Source of the DNA: Annulohypoxylon bovei var. microspora
Taxonomy: Eukaryota; Ascomycota; Sordariomycetes; Xylariales; Hypoxylaceae
Reading direction: 5' to 3'
Assembly (NCBI GenBank): GCA_022836615.1
Contig: MU405215.1
Span: 476,298 to 540,297 of the forward strand
DNA length: 64,000 nt
In this document: piece by piece, positions 21,218-31,358 of the stretch
How positions within the stretch are numbered: the first letter of the stretch is position 1
Layout: every line of letters starts with the position of its first letter
Position numbers and translations under genes: made by a program
The notes under the pieces: generated by a model
What the model was told of the DNA's origin: nothing
What the model saw: only the letters and a program-made list of their open reading frames with translations
Databases searched by the model: none

Positions 21218-22892
21218 ATGTCGGACTCTCCACTTCCCATCCGTGTCAATCACAACGAGAAAGTGGTGCTTTCCGATGGTACCGTTCTCTCTGCCCTGAT
21301 CTGGCTGCCCATCCAGGCCGATGCTAATCCCGTACCCGCCATACTCGAGTATCTACCCTACCGCAAACGTGATTCGACGGCGTATCGAGATGCTCTTAAC
21401 CACGGGTGACAAGTGGCGGGAGATGTGGCTGGAGCGCCTCGAATACGGCGTCCCCTATGTTGCGGAATGGCATGAACACCCGCGCCGTGACGAGTTCTGG
21501 CAACATGCATCCGTCTGCGAGGACTATAGTGCAATCCAGTGCCCCGTCTATCTAGTCAGCGGGTGGCAAGACCCATACTCTAACTCGATCTTCCGGATGA
21601 TGGAGCATCTCCAATGTCCTAAGAAGGCGCTCATCGGACCACGGGCCCACAAATATCCTAATATGGCCATGCCCAAAGCAGACGTGGGCTTTTTGCAAGA
21701 GTCGCTGCGCTGGTGGGATAAATGGCTCAAAGGCACTGAGACTGGCATCATGGACGAGTCCAGCTTTCGATGCTATCAGCAAACTAGTGCCCCGCCGCAG
21801 CGACATTATGATTCCCGTCCGGGTCGTTGGGTGGCCGAAAATATTTGGCCGAGTTCAGGGGTTGTCCCCCGATCGATGGGTCTGGAACCGAAGCGGCTCG
21901 CCAATGGAGCCTCACAAAGCGATGCCAACTTGTCCTTTTGCTCGCCCCAGACCGTGGGCTTTGGCACCGGCAGGTGGGTGCCCTACGGCCTAGAAGCAGA
22001 TTTGCCTGGCGACCAACTCGAAGACACGCGCGGTTCTTTGACTTTCGATAGCCAGCCTCTGACCGAGCCATTGGATGTTTTTGGTGCTGCCGTGGTTCGC
22101 CTCCGGGTGGCAAGCGACAAGCCTAACGCTCTCGTCGCAGCTGTGATTTCCGAAGTTCTGCCCGACGGATCTGCGACAAGACTCACGTATGGCGTGCTCA
22201 ACCTGACTCATCGCGACGGCCACATCAATCTGAAAGCCCTCGAGCCGCATCGGTTTTATAACGCCACTGTCAGACTGAACGAATGTTGCCAACGCATCAG
22301 CGCAGGAAGCACGGTTCGACTTGCACTTTCTACATCATACTTTCCCACGGTCTGGCCATCGCCGGAGGTAGCTACGCTGACTATCGATTGTGCGAGTAGC
22401 TCCCTTGAATTGCCCACGCGGCTGGATAACCCACTGGACGGCCAGCCCAAGCCATTTGAGCCGGCCGTCAACGGGCCGCCCCTGAAAACCATTCAGTTGC
22501 GCGAAGGGAAAAGTAAGAAAACAATCACCGAAGATCTGGACTCCGGCGAGAAGATGGCGACCTACTATAGTGATTCCAGATTCTGTGAGGTAGAAGAGAC
22601 AGACTGGCGCTTCGGGGGCTGGTCAGAGGTCACAAGCAAGATCCGGCCTGACGACCCACTGTCGGGGCTGGCGCAGCAGAGGTTCCGTGAGGAGTACGGG
22701 CGTGGCGAGTTGGAGCTAGCCATTGAAGGAATGGCGACCATGACAGCTACGGCAACCGAGTGGCAGTTAACCATGCAAATCGAGGCTTTAGAACAGGGCG
22801 AGCGCATATTCGAGCGGGAGTGGAAGTATAACATTCCTCGAGACCACAACTATGGAATAGAAGAGGGGGGACCTTGCGTAGCACGATATTAA
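21218..22892 (+). pseudogene. CocE/NonD-type serine hydrolase with the catalytic core deleted
   Basis: The start codon at 21218 opens a normal N-terminus: VVLSDGTVLSALIWLP, then PAILEYLPYRKRDSTAYRDA, as in X-Pro dipeptidyl-peptidase/cocaine-esterase relatives. At about 21400-21410 the frame changes and the text jumps to GDKWREMWLERLEYG, which in intact members lies roughly 150 residues later. The missing part includes the nucleophile elbow (G-x-S-x-G-G) and most of the alpha/beta core. From there to 22892 one frame encodes the rest: YLVSGWQDPYSNS, LIGPRAHKYPN (with the expected catalytic Asp and His regions) and the C-terminal jelly-roll domain. The deletion junction is sharp and the downstream frame has no stops, so the loss is recent. 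An ester or amide hydrolase would fit a catabolic role beside the oxygenase pair. Confidence 0.8.
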
Positions 22893-22982
22893 TCTTCCGC
22901 TCTGAACATTACTATGGAACTTTCGGGTCTCATATGGGCATGTGTATATTGTCGGCCCTAAAGAACTAAAGAGAGGAGGGAT

Positions 22983-24149
22983 CAGTCAGCTAGGGGTAGA
23001 AAAAGCTGGTAAGGGGTAGAAATTGTGGGGCGACCCCAAACTTGACTAGGGGTAGGAATTTTTCTACCCGGGGTCCACCAAAAGCTCAGGTTCACCCGCG
23101 GTTTAACCGCGGCTTATTAATACAAATATTTGCAAGGTAATAACTTTACGAAATCTTATGTTTTTATAATTTTAAAACGGTATTTAATAGCTTTCAATTC
23201 AATTAAGCTAATGAAAATAAATGCACTATAATAGCTTTAATAACCGTTGCGTAATACTGGTTTAACGTGGCCCCAGGTTTAACCGGGGTTCAACCGGGGC
23301 TCAACCGGGGCTCAACCGGGGCTCAACCGGGGCTTAACAGGGGCTCAGCAGCGGTTCAACAACGGCTCAGCAGCGGTTTAATAGCGGTTCAACAGCAGCT
23401 TAACAGCAGCTCAACTTAGGTTTAATAGCTATTAGATAATAAATAAAAACATTATCAAGGTTATTATATTTTATTTAATTTAATTGTAAGTGTTTTAAAG
23501 CTTGTATCTATTTATTATGTAAGTAAGTAAGTAAGCTTGGCCAATTTTGAGCTTACCCCGCTATTAGGTAAGCTGAGCTAATTAGGTTCCAGGCTTACCC
23601 CTCCATCAAGTAATCGCACCAATTAAATTGTACAATCTTTACATTTGAATAACTTTGCGAATATTGCTTTTTATAATTGATAATGCTGATCTAAATGTTC
23701 ATCTAAGTTAAACAAATCGAATGAATCTAGTTGCACTTTTGTAAACCTATTAGTAGACCAGGGCTGAGCCGCTGTTGAACCGCTGTTGAACCGCTGTTGA
23801 ACCGTTGCTGAGCCCCGGTTGAGCCCCGGTTAAGCCCCAGTTAAGCCCCGGTTGAGCCGGGGCCACGTTAAACCAGTTTTAAGCAACGAATAGTTGAGCT
23901 ATCATGATGCATCTATTTTTATTTGCTTTATTAAATCAAAAGCTATTTAACAATACTTTTAAAGTTATAAAATACCAAGATTTCGTAAAGTTATTACTTT
24001 ATAAATATTTATATTAATAAGCCGTGGTTAAACCGCGGGTAAACCTGAGCTTTTGGTGGACCCCGGGTAGAAAAATTCCTACCCCTAGTCAAGTTTGGGG
24101 TCGCCCCACAATTTCTACCCCTTACCAGCTTTTTCTACCCCTAGCTGAC
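22983..24149. mobile_element. 1.17-kb fold-back repeat element
   Basis: The sequence starting CAGTCAGCTAGGGGTAGAAA at 22983 returns as its reverse complement ending at 24149. The two arms (about 22983-23420 and 23757-24149) match along most of their length, with the outer about 100 bp nearly identical and the inner part diverged and more AT-rich. Each arm has tandem units of a GGGGCTCAACC-like repeat (about 23270-23400, mirrored at 23760-23870). The central 330 bp hold an AAGTAAGT microsatellite and no gene. I see no open frame and no certain target duplication. It fits a non-autonomous fold-back or large MITE-like element. Confidence 0.8.
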
Positions 24150-24780
24150 TGTAGGCTCCGTAGCTTGTTGAGTTTAACTTACCATTTTTGTTCCACAACT
24201 TTGTTTCTGGTTTCGTTTGCAGAAACAATATGAAACATCATGCACTCAAAGGTTTAGTAGCATTCATGTGTCATCTCTATTGGTTAGAGATATGCAGATC
24301 GATACCCAAATGCGGTAGTCGGCGTGTATTCAGCTTGATACTGTGCATGAAATATTGCTTTACAGCGGCTGAAAGTGGAGCATAAAAAAAGGGCATTGTG
24401 GTAGCGACATCACAATAAAACAAAAAGTTTTCCAAATCATTCTTGTCGCATTAGGTACGATATCGGATTGATTCACGCAACATTGACTATTTGGGCACCC
24501 AACAACCCCATGTAGTGCCAAATTCACGTAACCTCTGGGCGAAGAGGCAGGCTGTCAACGGCTAGCCATAGAGTAATGATAACCAAGATAAGTTTTAAGA
24601 TTCACGACGTCCCTCTAATGCATAGGTTGGTATTCATTGAGTAACCCTATCTAGGATACATAGCGTCATCCGGAAACATTAACCATCTCATAAATCCAGC
24701 TGATATGACGAAGGAAACATGATTAAACATTATGGGTCATCCCTTGTGCCGTTCCGTCAGTTCCAACACCAACTAGGCGA
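24150..24780. other. intergenic, no feature seen
   Basis: About 630 bp between the fold-back element and the 3' end of the FAS1 gene; no supported frame or repeat. Confidence 0.5.
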
Positions 24781-25962
24781 TTAAGCCAGAACCATCATTC
24801 CAATGTAGCACGCGGCTCCGAACAAGCCGGCGAAGCTCATCAAGTTGGATGAAGCAGCGCTGGTTACCGGGATTGCTGGAGTGGGCGTCAAGACCTAGAT
24901 TTCTATGCGTTAGCTTTGAACAAGTCGAAAAGCAATTTCATCAACACAGCTGCTGAGGTCTTACCTTGTTGACGACGTGCGCGACGCCGTTCTCGAGGAT
25001 CAGGTTCGCCTGCGTGATCAGCCCGCCGTTGACATAGTACCGCCCGGCGCGGACGCTGATGGCAAGGGTCTCGCCCCGCTGCGTGGTCAAGACGTCTCCG
25101 TCTTTCAGGTCCGGCAGGTAGGCGACGTTGCCTGCGATGACGTGATCCGAGACCAGCTGCGTAGCGGAGAGAGACGAGTTGGAGGCGGAGATTGCCGCGT
25201 TGGACGGCAGGAACACGGTGACGGACTGGGTGTTCTCCAGCGCGCTCGTCGTGTTGCTGCGCGAAAGCAGGCCGGCGAAGGACGTCTGGCCTGTAGACTG
25301 AGCCGTGGACGAGAGCGACTCAGGCTGAGTGAAGTAACTAATGTTACATTTCGTGTTAGAAAGCCGCCTATGTTTGCGAAGGACAGCATAACTTACCCAT
25401 CCGTAATGTGGAGTAAGCCTCCATTATATGGGATATCGCCTTTGATGACATTGGTAATCTTTCCCAGGCCAGAGGATATCTTGAGCTTTGATGAGGTTGT
25501 TCCATTGGACTGGCGCCGGAGAAAGGCGGGCGGGTTCCATCGCTTGGTAGGCGAAGTGAGGTTTGCTGGTCTTGTGTCGATAACCACTCGTTGACCTTGG
25601 CCGCCCAGCAATGGGGCCTGGTCGTTTGTCTCGAGAATCGATCCAGGAATTGAACGACTCGAACTCTCTAAGCTGGTGGTTGCTCTAGCTGACTGGAATG
25701 CCGCGGCCCGGCGATCTGTCGCAGAGAGGTCTCGTAGAAGCAGTGTCTCATTATCAAACCCAGAGTTTAAAGGGGCAAAGACCGTTCCAACTTGTCCGGA
25801 AAGGTATAGCTGTAGGGTTTCCGGGTCCGACTGGATGAGATCTGCGAAGTTGGAAGCTCCAGAAGCCACAAGAGCTTCGACAAGGCTGGGAAGAGATTGG
25901 GATGCCGCCGAAGCGACGACACCCAACAGGAGAAGCACGGCAGTCCGGGGTTGTGGCAACAT
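24781..25962 (-). CDS. fasciclin (FAS1) domain surface protein, probably GPI-anchored
   Basis: Exons 25397-25962, 24965-25337 and 24781-24894 join in phase to 350 residues. I start at 25962 because MLPQPRTAVLLLLGVVASAA is a clear signal peptide. Two FAS1 repeats are recognisable: one with TVFAPLNSGFD (about 70-80) and one with VTVFLPSNAAI, HVIAGNV and LENGVAHVVNKVL, the last being the conserved H-V-V-x-x-V-L strand. The C-terminus ends in a hydrophobic segment after Ser/Ala residues, as for GPI addition. Fungal FAS1 proteins act in adhesion and wall organisation. No lesion is visible; a basic FLRRQ-like site in the linker may be processed. Confidence 0.88.
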
Positions 25963-27045
25963 CTTGTGACTGGTTCCCGATTTCAAAGAATTCAAAGGGT
26001 TTCGGCACTACAGTCAAGATCTCCGTGAGTTCTAAGGATGAAATGAGTCTAGAAACGAGCGTTAGGGCAGGTAAACGAGGGGTTGGCTATTATGGCGGGT
26101 CGTGGGGCTCTTTATTTAAATTTGATAATAGGAGAAAGCTTGGAAGTACCATAGCTTCTCAGGTACGGTACACATGTAGATGCCATTCTTGTTGTCTCGG
26201 AGGTTCCAGTACTTTGGAGGCTCAAAATCAGAATTAATCAACCTCTTAAACACGCAGCTTTATGCATGCGAGTGTTACCGAACAAGGTCAAGTGTCTACC
26301 CGAGTTGCAAGGTATGTACGGCCGTGACAATATTGGATCCACGCACTTGATTTGGTGGTAGGGCACCGATGCATTGACACAGAAATTGTATATGTGCGTG
26401 AGCTTCCTCTTTCATTCGTCATCCGAAGCCAGGACTGAGCTGATATCAACCACTCCATATAGGTCTTGGCAATATGAAACATTGTAGCTGAATTACCCTT
26501 TTCCCTTGATTGCCTGCCATGCCTTTTATCTCCATTGACTGGTCAGGCTCCTGTTGTTACATCCTCGTAAAGTCCTACTTCGATGCTTACAACTCGGGGA
26601 ATCGCTTATGCATGTTTTCGGGGACCTGAAGCGAGAGCTCATTCTATTGTTGAGAATCCTGTGAGTCGCCGTTCTAAGAGCCTTGCCGAATGCCGAAAGT
26701 GCAAGTGTGGTGTGTTGTATGATTTGTTCTTACCTATTTACAGTCCTGAATAATTCGGTTATACGAGATTGTAAGGTTGTTTGTTGACTTGTCGTATGGG
26801 TTTACATGTACATTGCGCCGCAATACTATGTACTGTACCTGACAGCAGTCTCTCGGCTTTTACTTGAAAGAATTAACTGCCGACGGCTGAGGCATACAAG
26901 CGGACCAGCGTGAAGGGGGTGATGGTTGATGATTTAATTGAACCCACCTCTTACTAACCTAGGGAGTACCGAGTCGATCGTCTTCCTTCGACACTCTTCC
27001 GCGACTATACGCAACTCGGAGACTTCAGGCACAGACTCTTCAAAC
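25963..27045. other. divergent intergenic region
   Basis: About 1.1 kb separating the FAS1 gene (minus) from the membrane protein gene (plus). No supported frame. It must hold both promoters; no site is recognised. Confidence 0.5.
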
Positions 27046-28901
27046 ATGGTCGTCTCAACAGCTAATCAACTCAGTTCGACTTACAATCTTTGGGAAAGAT
27101 TCACCTTCCCTGGCGAACATGGTCCTAGAGATGCTGTTGCCGTGCCGGCATCGGTGGGCGAGCAGCTCAACTCCGCTTATGCCCTCATCATAGATATGGC
27201 ATTGGGGCAGTTCTTTACTATACTCTTTGGTATTAGCCTCTATTTATATATGCGGAGATACAACCCCGGAGATCGAGTGACGAAGCTCAGCCCTCTAGCC
27301 CCTACTATTTGGAACAAAAGATCCGATCTTCTAGACTTGATCCTAGAAACGGGTACCACAAAGGAGAACTGGAGCAATCCTAATGTTATATTGCTGCTAA
27401 TACTGTTCTTGGTACTTTGGGTTGGTGTGAAGGCGACAGGAGTTCTGGTTCCTCCTCTCCTTACTCTCGGCACTGCGGCGCCCGTGAACCCGGATGCTAT
27501 ATATGTACCCGATCGTACCAACGCCGACGACGTCACATCGGCGGCCCTCTTTCCCCTAGAAGTGCCACGGTTTATTCGAGCGTTGGGTAGCACAGTGAAC
27601 GAAGAAATTCGCCGTAAAGTTAACGTCAGCGAAGCAAAATCCATGGGACAGACTAGCGATGGCAACAAAATCTTGCAGATTGATTATTCGTACAACGCTA
27701 CGGGGGCAGACTTCGGATTGCAGAAATTTCCGGAGCTGATGCTCAGCGTCGTAGGTTCGTGCACTACGGAGTACGGGTGGTTCAATGGGACCGCTTCTGT
27801 AGCCTACAGCAACGAGATAATTGCCGTGGACTACTATAACGTCTTTGGAGACAAGACAGTGGATGCATGGGATGCGTCTCTGTTCGATGGCAGAGAGCCA
27901 GTAGGCTCATTCTTCACAGGGAATTTTTCCCAAGGTACACTTCCTACCAGTAACGCTACTTGGGCGGCGGTTGTGTCGTCTGTCAATAGAACTAGTTTTA
28001 GTCCTGGAACCGACCCATGGTATCTTACAGGACTTGGTTCAAGTAGGACCGGCGCCGGGTACACGGTATTGCCAGCGCGGCCTGCGCTGTCATGCTGGGA
28101 GGATAACGTATGGTCCTACAAGGACCACAATAGCAGCATCGATGCTTTAACAAGCGATGCGCTCCCTGGCCTGGAAATATCGGAAAATCTTCAGAATGTC
28201 TTCTTAGCGGTCCTCGGTAGCCCCATGATACAAACGGTCGGTCAACACCTTCAATCTTCGGCTCTCCTATCATCAACCACAGCCAGTAACCAGGTATTCG
28301 ACGCCAGCTCAAGTAGTGTCCATGATGATCTTGAGCGTCTAGTGCAGGCGGCATACGTTGCTACGGTAAACTGTCTAACCGATTTGACCCTGTATCCTGT
28401 TGGGGCTAGCCGAGAAGTGCGGAACGTGGCACGCGGCGATTCAGGCCAGGCTCTGGATGGTATCTCTGACTTCGTGGTCTGGAGTCCGGAAATCAAAACA
28501 TTATCGACACTGGTAGTTATCGTTATCCCGACCGTGTATGTCGGCCTCTGGTTAATGGCGATTGTGCTGATGTACTATACCCCGGTTAGAATCGTCACCG
28601 ACCTCGATTCGAATGACTTGCAAAGACAGCTTGCGGGTGAGTCGGACAAGACGGATATGATCATGGTTAACGCTCCGCCTCCGAAGTCTATGGAGAACCA
28701 GTAAGCGCCAACTCCTTATATGGATACCCTCAATGTCTCCGTTCTTGGTACTAACGATTCAGGTCTACAATAGACTCTAGACAGGCCGCGACTACCTCTA
28801 CAGGACATGAGACGTTGGGTACAGACACAAAGGTCACATCTCCAACATATAATGCGGCACCGACTACGGAATCTGGCCTCAGCGCTGAGATTAAGGGGTA
28901 A
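27046..28901 (+). CDS. fungal membrane protein with large extracellular loop, unknown function
   Basis: Exons 27046-28700 and 28763-28901 join in phase to 597 residues. Membrane segments are visible near residues 40-60 (ALGQFFTILFGISLYLY), 110-133 (VILLLILFLVLWVGVKATG) and 500-525 (LVVIVIPTVYVGLWLMAIVL). Between the second and third lies a loop of about 360 residues with many N-x-S/T sites (for example NGTA, NFSQ, NATW, NRTS) and a few cysteines, so it is likely outside the cell or luminal. The cytoplasmic tail is Ser/Thr-rich. I do not recognise a named domain; large families of this shape occur in moulds. The ATG at 27046 is the first in frame. Confidence 0.75.
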
Positions 28902-29395
28902 AGAATATTAGCTAAGGCTAAGCACTAGGTGATGCATGCGTCGGGGTTAGGGTTAGGGTTAGGGTTTCCATCATGGTTTTTTATTCTTACCATCCTCTCC
29001 ATATTCCCTTTCTACTCTTTCTTTCGGGATAGAAACAAGGTAAAGTCGGAGGCCTGGTTTCTTTAGCGGAATTTGGCATTAGGAGGTGGTCCGGCAGAAT
29101 CAGGGAATGTGGATGGTTGTCAGGTTAGGATGAGTCGACGGACACTGTTATGCCCATTAATGATTTTCAAGCTTAATATATCGGAGTATTATATTGTAAT
29201 TAGGCCGTTCTTAGGGATATTAATGACAGGCTCGCTCATTCGCAGATTACGTTGAGGAATAGGGCGTGTGTGGCTCATGAGCCTATGTCCAAACATAATC
29301 GGGCATTAATCATATCAAGATGACTATTCAATCTATGGAGTGAATAGGCTGTGTAACTAGGTAGGTAGCATGCCCAAAGGTACTTGTCATCATGA
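28902..29395. other. intergenic with telomere-like repeat
   Basis: About 490 bp between the membrane protein gene and the 3' end of the mpaB-like gene. It holds the TTAGGG run annotated separately; nothing else is seen. Confidence 0.5.
28943..28966 (+). repeat. interstitial telomere-like repeat (TTAGGG x3)
   Basis: Three perfect TTAGGG units at 28947-28964 with partial units on both sides, 42 bp after the stop codon of the preceding gene. TTAGGG is the telomere repeat of most filamentous fungi. It could be a repair scar, a relic of a chromosome end or a binding site for a telobox protein. Confidence 0.85.
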
Positions 29396-30664
29396 TCAAA
29401 ATCCAAAACTCATCGGACAACCTCCCCCTATCGCCTCATCCTTTTCCTCCATCGCAAACTCCTTCATAGCCTCTGCCTCTCTCAGCACCTCTTCCCTACC
29501 AAGCTTCTCGAACTCAGCCGGCCCCAACTCCTCCGGCACGTAGCCCCTCCCTTGATACTTCCCACCAGGCGCGACCTTGCCGCCCGAACTAAGCCACAGC
29601 ATTACCCGGTTATACAACGTATCAGCCACGTACCACGGCTCGAACCCGACGAACCGCGCGCTCCGGTACAGACGGCCGTCCTTAGCCGGCTGAGCCAGAG
29701 GATCCATAGGCGCAGCCCGCGGCAGGAAGAAGTAGCGCAGCACGAACCCGCGCACGTAGAAGAACGTCTTCGTCAGCACCGTCGCCCAGAGCGGCGGGTC
29801 CGGGAAGCCCAGCGAGTCGCGCACCGGCTTCTCGTCGATGAACGAGACGAACAGGCTGCGCATGACGCCGTGCAGGAACGCGGGCACGCCCCTGAGGAAC
29901 AGGTTCACCGTGGCCTCGGCCACCATCTTGTTCTGCGGGATGAAGTACATGTGCTCGGCCTCGTACGCGCGCTTCCACAGCTCGAGCGCCTCCCAGGTCT
30001 CGGGGACGAGCTCGAAGAAGCCCATGCGCCGCGCGAGCTCGCGCCAGTACACGAGGTACGCGACCTTCTCGAGGCGCGTCAGCGGCCGCCAGTCGTAGCG
30101 GTCGATCCAGCGCGCGGGCTCGAGCACGAACAGGGCCAGGGTGTGGACGTAGTCGGCGCGCACGATGCGGCTCGCGTAGCGCGCGTGCATCCAGTTGAGG
30201 CGCGCGGTGGCGCGGCGGCCGCGCTCGGAGTCGAGGTCGCCGACCAGCATCTCCATCAGCAGGACGGCGGTGTCCTCGGCGCGGCGGCCGACGCGCGACG
30301 GGTCGCACAGCTGCCGCGTCTTGACCAGCAGCGGCGTGCCGGTCGCCATGCCGTAGCTCTTGACCAGCGCCCACTGCGTGCCGAAGTAGAACAGGAACGG
30401 CGTGTCGCGCAGCTGGTGCAGCCGCATGATCTCCGCCGCCTGCCGGTAGTTCAGCGCGTACGGGTCCGCGACGTAGGCCGCGTACTTGCGCTCGAGCGCC
30501 CGCACGGCGCGGAACCGCAGCAGCTGGACGAGCGTGAGGTAGCACACGACGACGGTCGGCACGATGATGCGCCACCCCGGAGACGCCGGATCTGGCGGAT
30601 CATCGCTGCCGAGGCCATTTATGGGGCTTGCGGGCGGTCTTGTTAGGTTGTGAAGTGTATCCAT
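29396..30664 (-). CDS. ER-bound oxygenase mpaB-like (DUF2236) protein
   Basis: A single-exon protein of 422 residues starting at the ATG at 30664. A membrane segment (IIVPTVVVCYLTLVQLLRF) lies near residues 32-50. It is followed by LERKYAAYVADPYALNYRQAAEIM and DTPFLFYFGTQWALVKSYGM, the characteristic opening of mpaB/mpaB' proteins. RATARLNWMHARY, DYVHTLALFVLEPARWIDRY and PQNKMVAEATVNLF are family blocks; the His residues in the first two are candidate haem ligands by analogy with latex-clearing oxygenases. MpaB takes part in oxidative cleavage of a prenyl side chain in mycophenolic acid synthesis. No other mycophenolate genes are here, so a general role is likelier. Codon use is strongly GC-rich, more so than the neighbours. 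Confidence 0.85.
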   Translation of the reverse strand: MDTLHNLTRPPASPINGLGSDDPPDPASPGWRIIVPTVVVCYLTLVQLLRFRAVRALERKYAAYVADPYALNYRQAAEIMRLHQLRDTPFLFYFGTQWALVKSYGMATGTPLLVKTRQLCDPSRVGRRAEDTAVLLMEMLVGDLDSERGRRATARLNWMHARYASRIVRADYVHTLALFVLEPARWIDRYDWRPLTRLEKVAYLVYWRELARRMGFFELVPETWEALELWKRAYEAEHMYFIPQNKMVAEATVNLFLRGVPAFLHGVMRSLFVSFIDEKPVRDSLGFPDPPLWATVLTKTFFYVRGFVLRYFFLPRAAPMDPLAQPAKDGRLYRSARFVGFEPWYVADTLYNRVMLWLSSGGKVAPGGKYQGRGYVPEELGPAEFEKLGREEVLREAEAMKEFAMEEKDEAIGGGCPMSFGF

Positions 30665-31358
30665 TAGTTCCGAACTTGTCAATAAACTGTCTAGGTGCTA
30701 GAAATAAGTCTAGAGCGAACAATGGGAATCCGGAAAATCCGAAAGAAAGGGGGGGAAAAAAGATAAAGTAGGGTGTGTTTCGTCCCTTGCATATAATTAA
30801 TAATTGCTGCCATACCGACGAGTGGGGAGAGATTCTAGACTACGCCTGTACACCACGTATGTATGAATGACCCCTGTTCCATAGAAGGATTACGATTGTA
30901 CGGATCCGTATCAATTCGTACGAGAGGATCGACTGACTGCCAAGAATAGGGTGAGACTTTTATAGCCTAATCGAATCCGGTATAATACCCGAGAACGAAT
31001 ACCGGGGTCAACCTTGGGGAGTGTCATATTCTTTACTGGATTTGGCCAAAGGGAGGGACATGGTTGGCTGAACCTTTGCGACGGGAACCCCCTGAATGAC
31101 ATAAAAGTTGTGGAATCATTAAGTGACCAAGACCACTAACATATGATTAATTCGTTAATTATGGTATTATTCTATATAACAATAGCGCGTTACCAAGAGG
31201 TGCCACGTTTAGGAATTAGAGGCTAGACTAGACTAGACCATAATAGAACCTAGCCAGCTACCATATCGATGTTTCTTTTAAACATTACCAACAACCGAAT
31301 ATAGGTTGTGAGTATGAAATGCCATTCCTTCATTAGAGAGAGACATAACTCATCGGCT
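30665..31358. other. intergenic, no feature seen
   Basis: About 690 bp between the mpaB-like start and the GH3 3' end. No supported frame. Confidence 0.5.

Noticed and set aside
23270..23400. Repeated GGGGCTCAACC units as a CRISPR-like array
   Set aside because: Units are contiguous without spacers, mirrored in the other arm, and the genome is eukaryotic.
28943..28966. A true chromosome end or telomere
   Set aside because: Only about three units, with genes continuing on both sides.
29552..30646. Long plus-strand frame opposite the mpaB-like gene
   Set aside because: It is Arg/His/Val/Pro-rich noise expected opposite a GC-rich coding sequence; the minus strand has clear family motifs.
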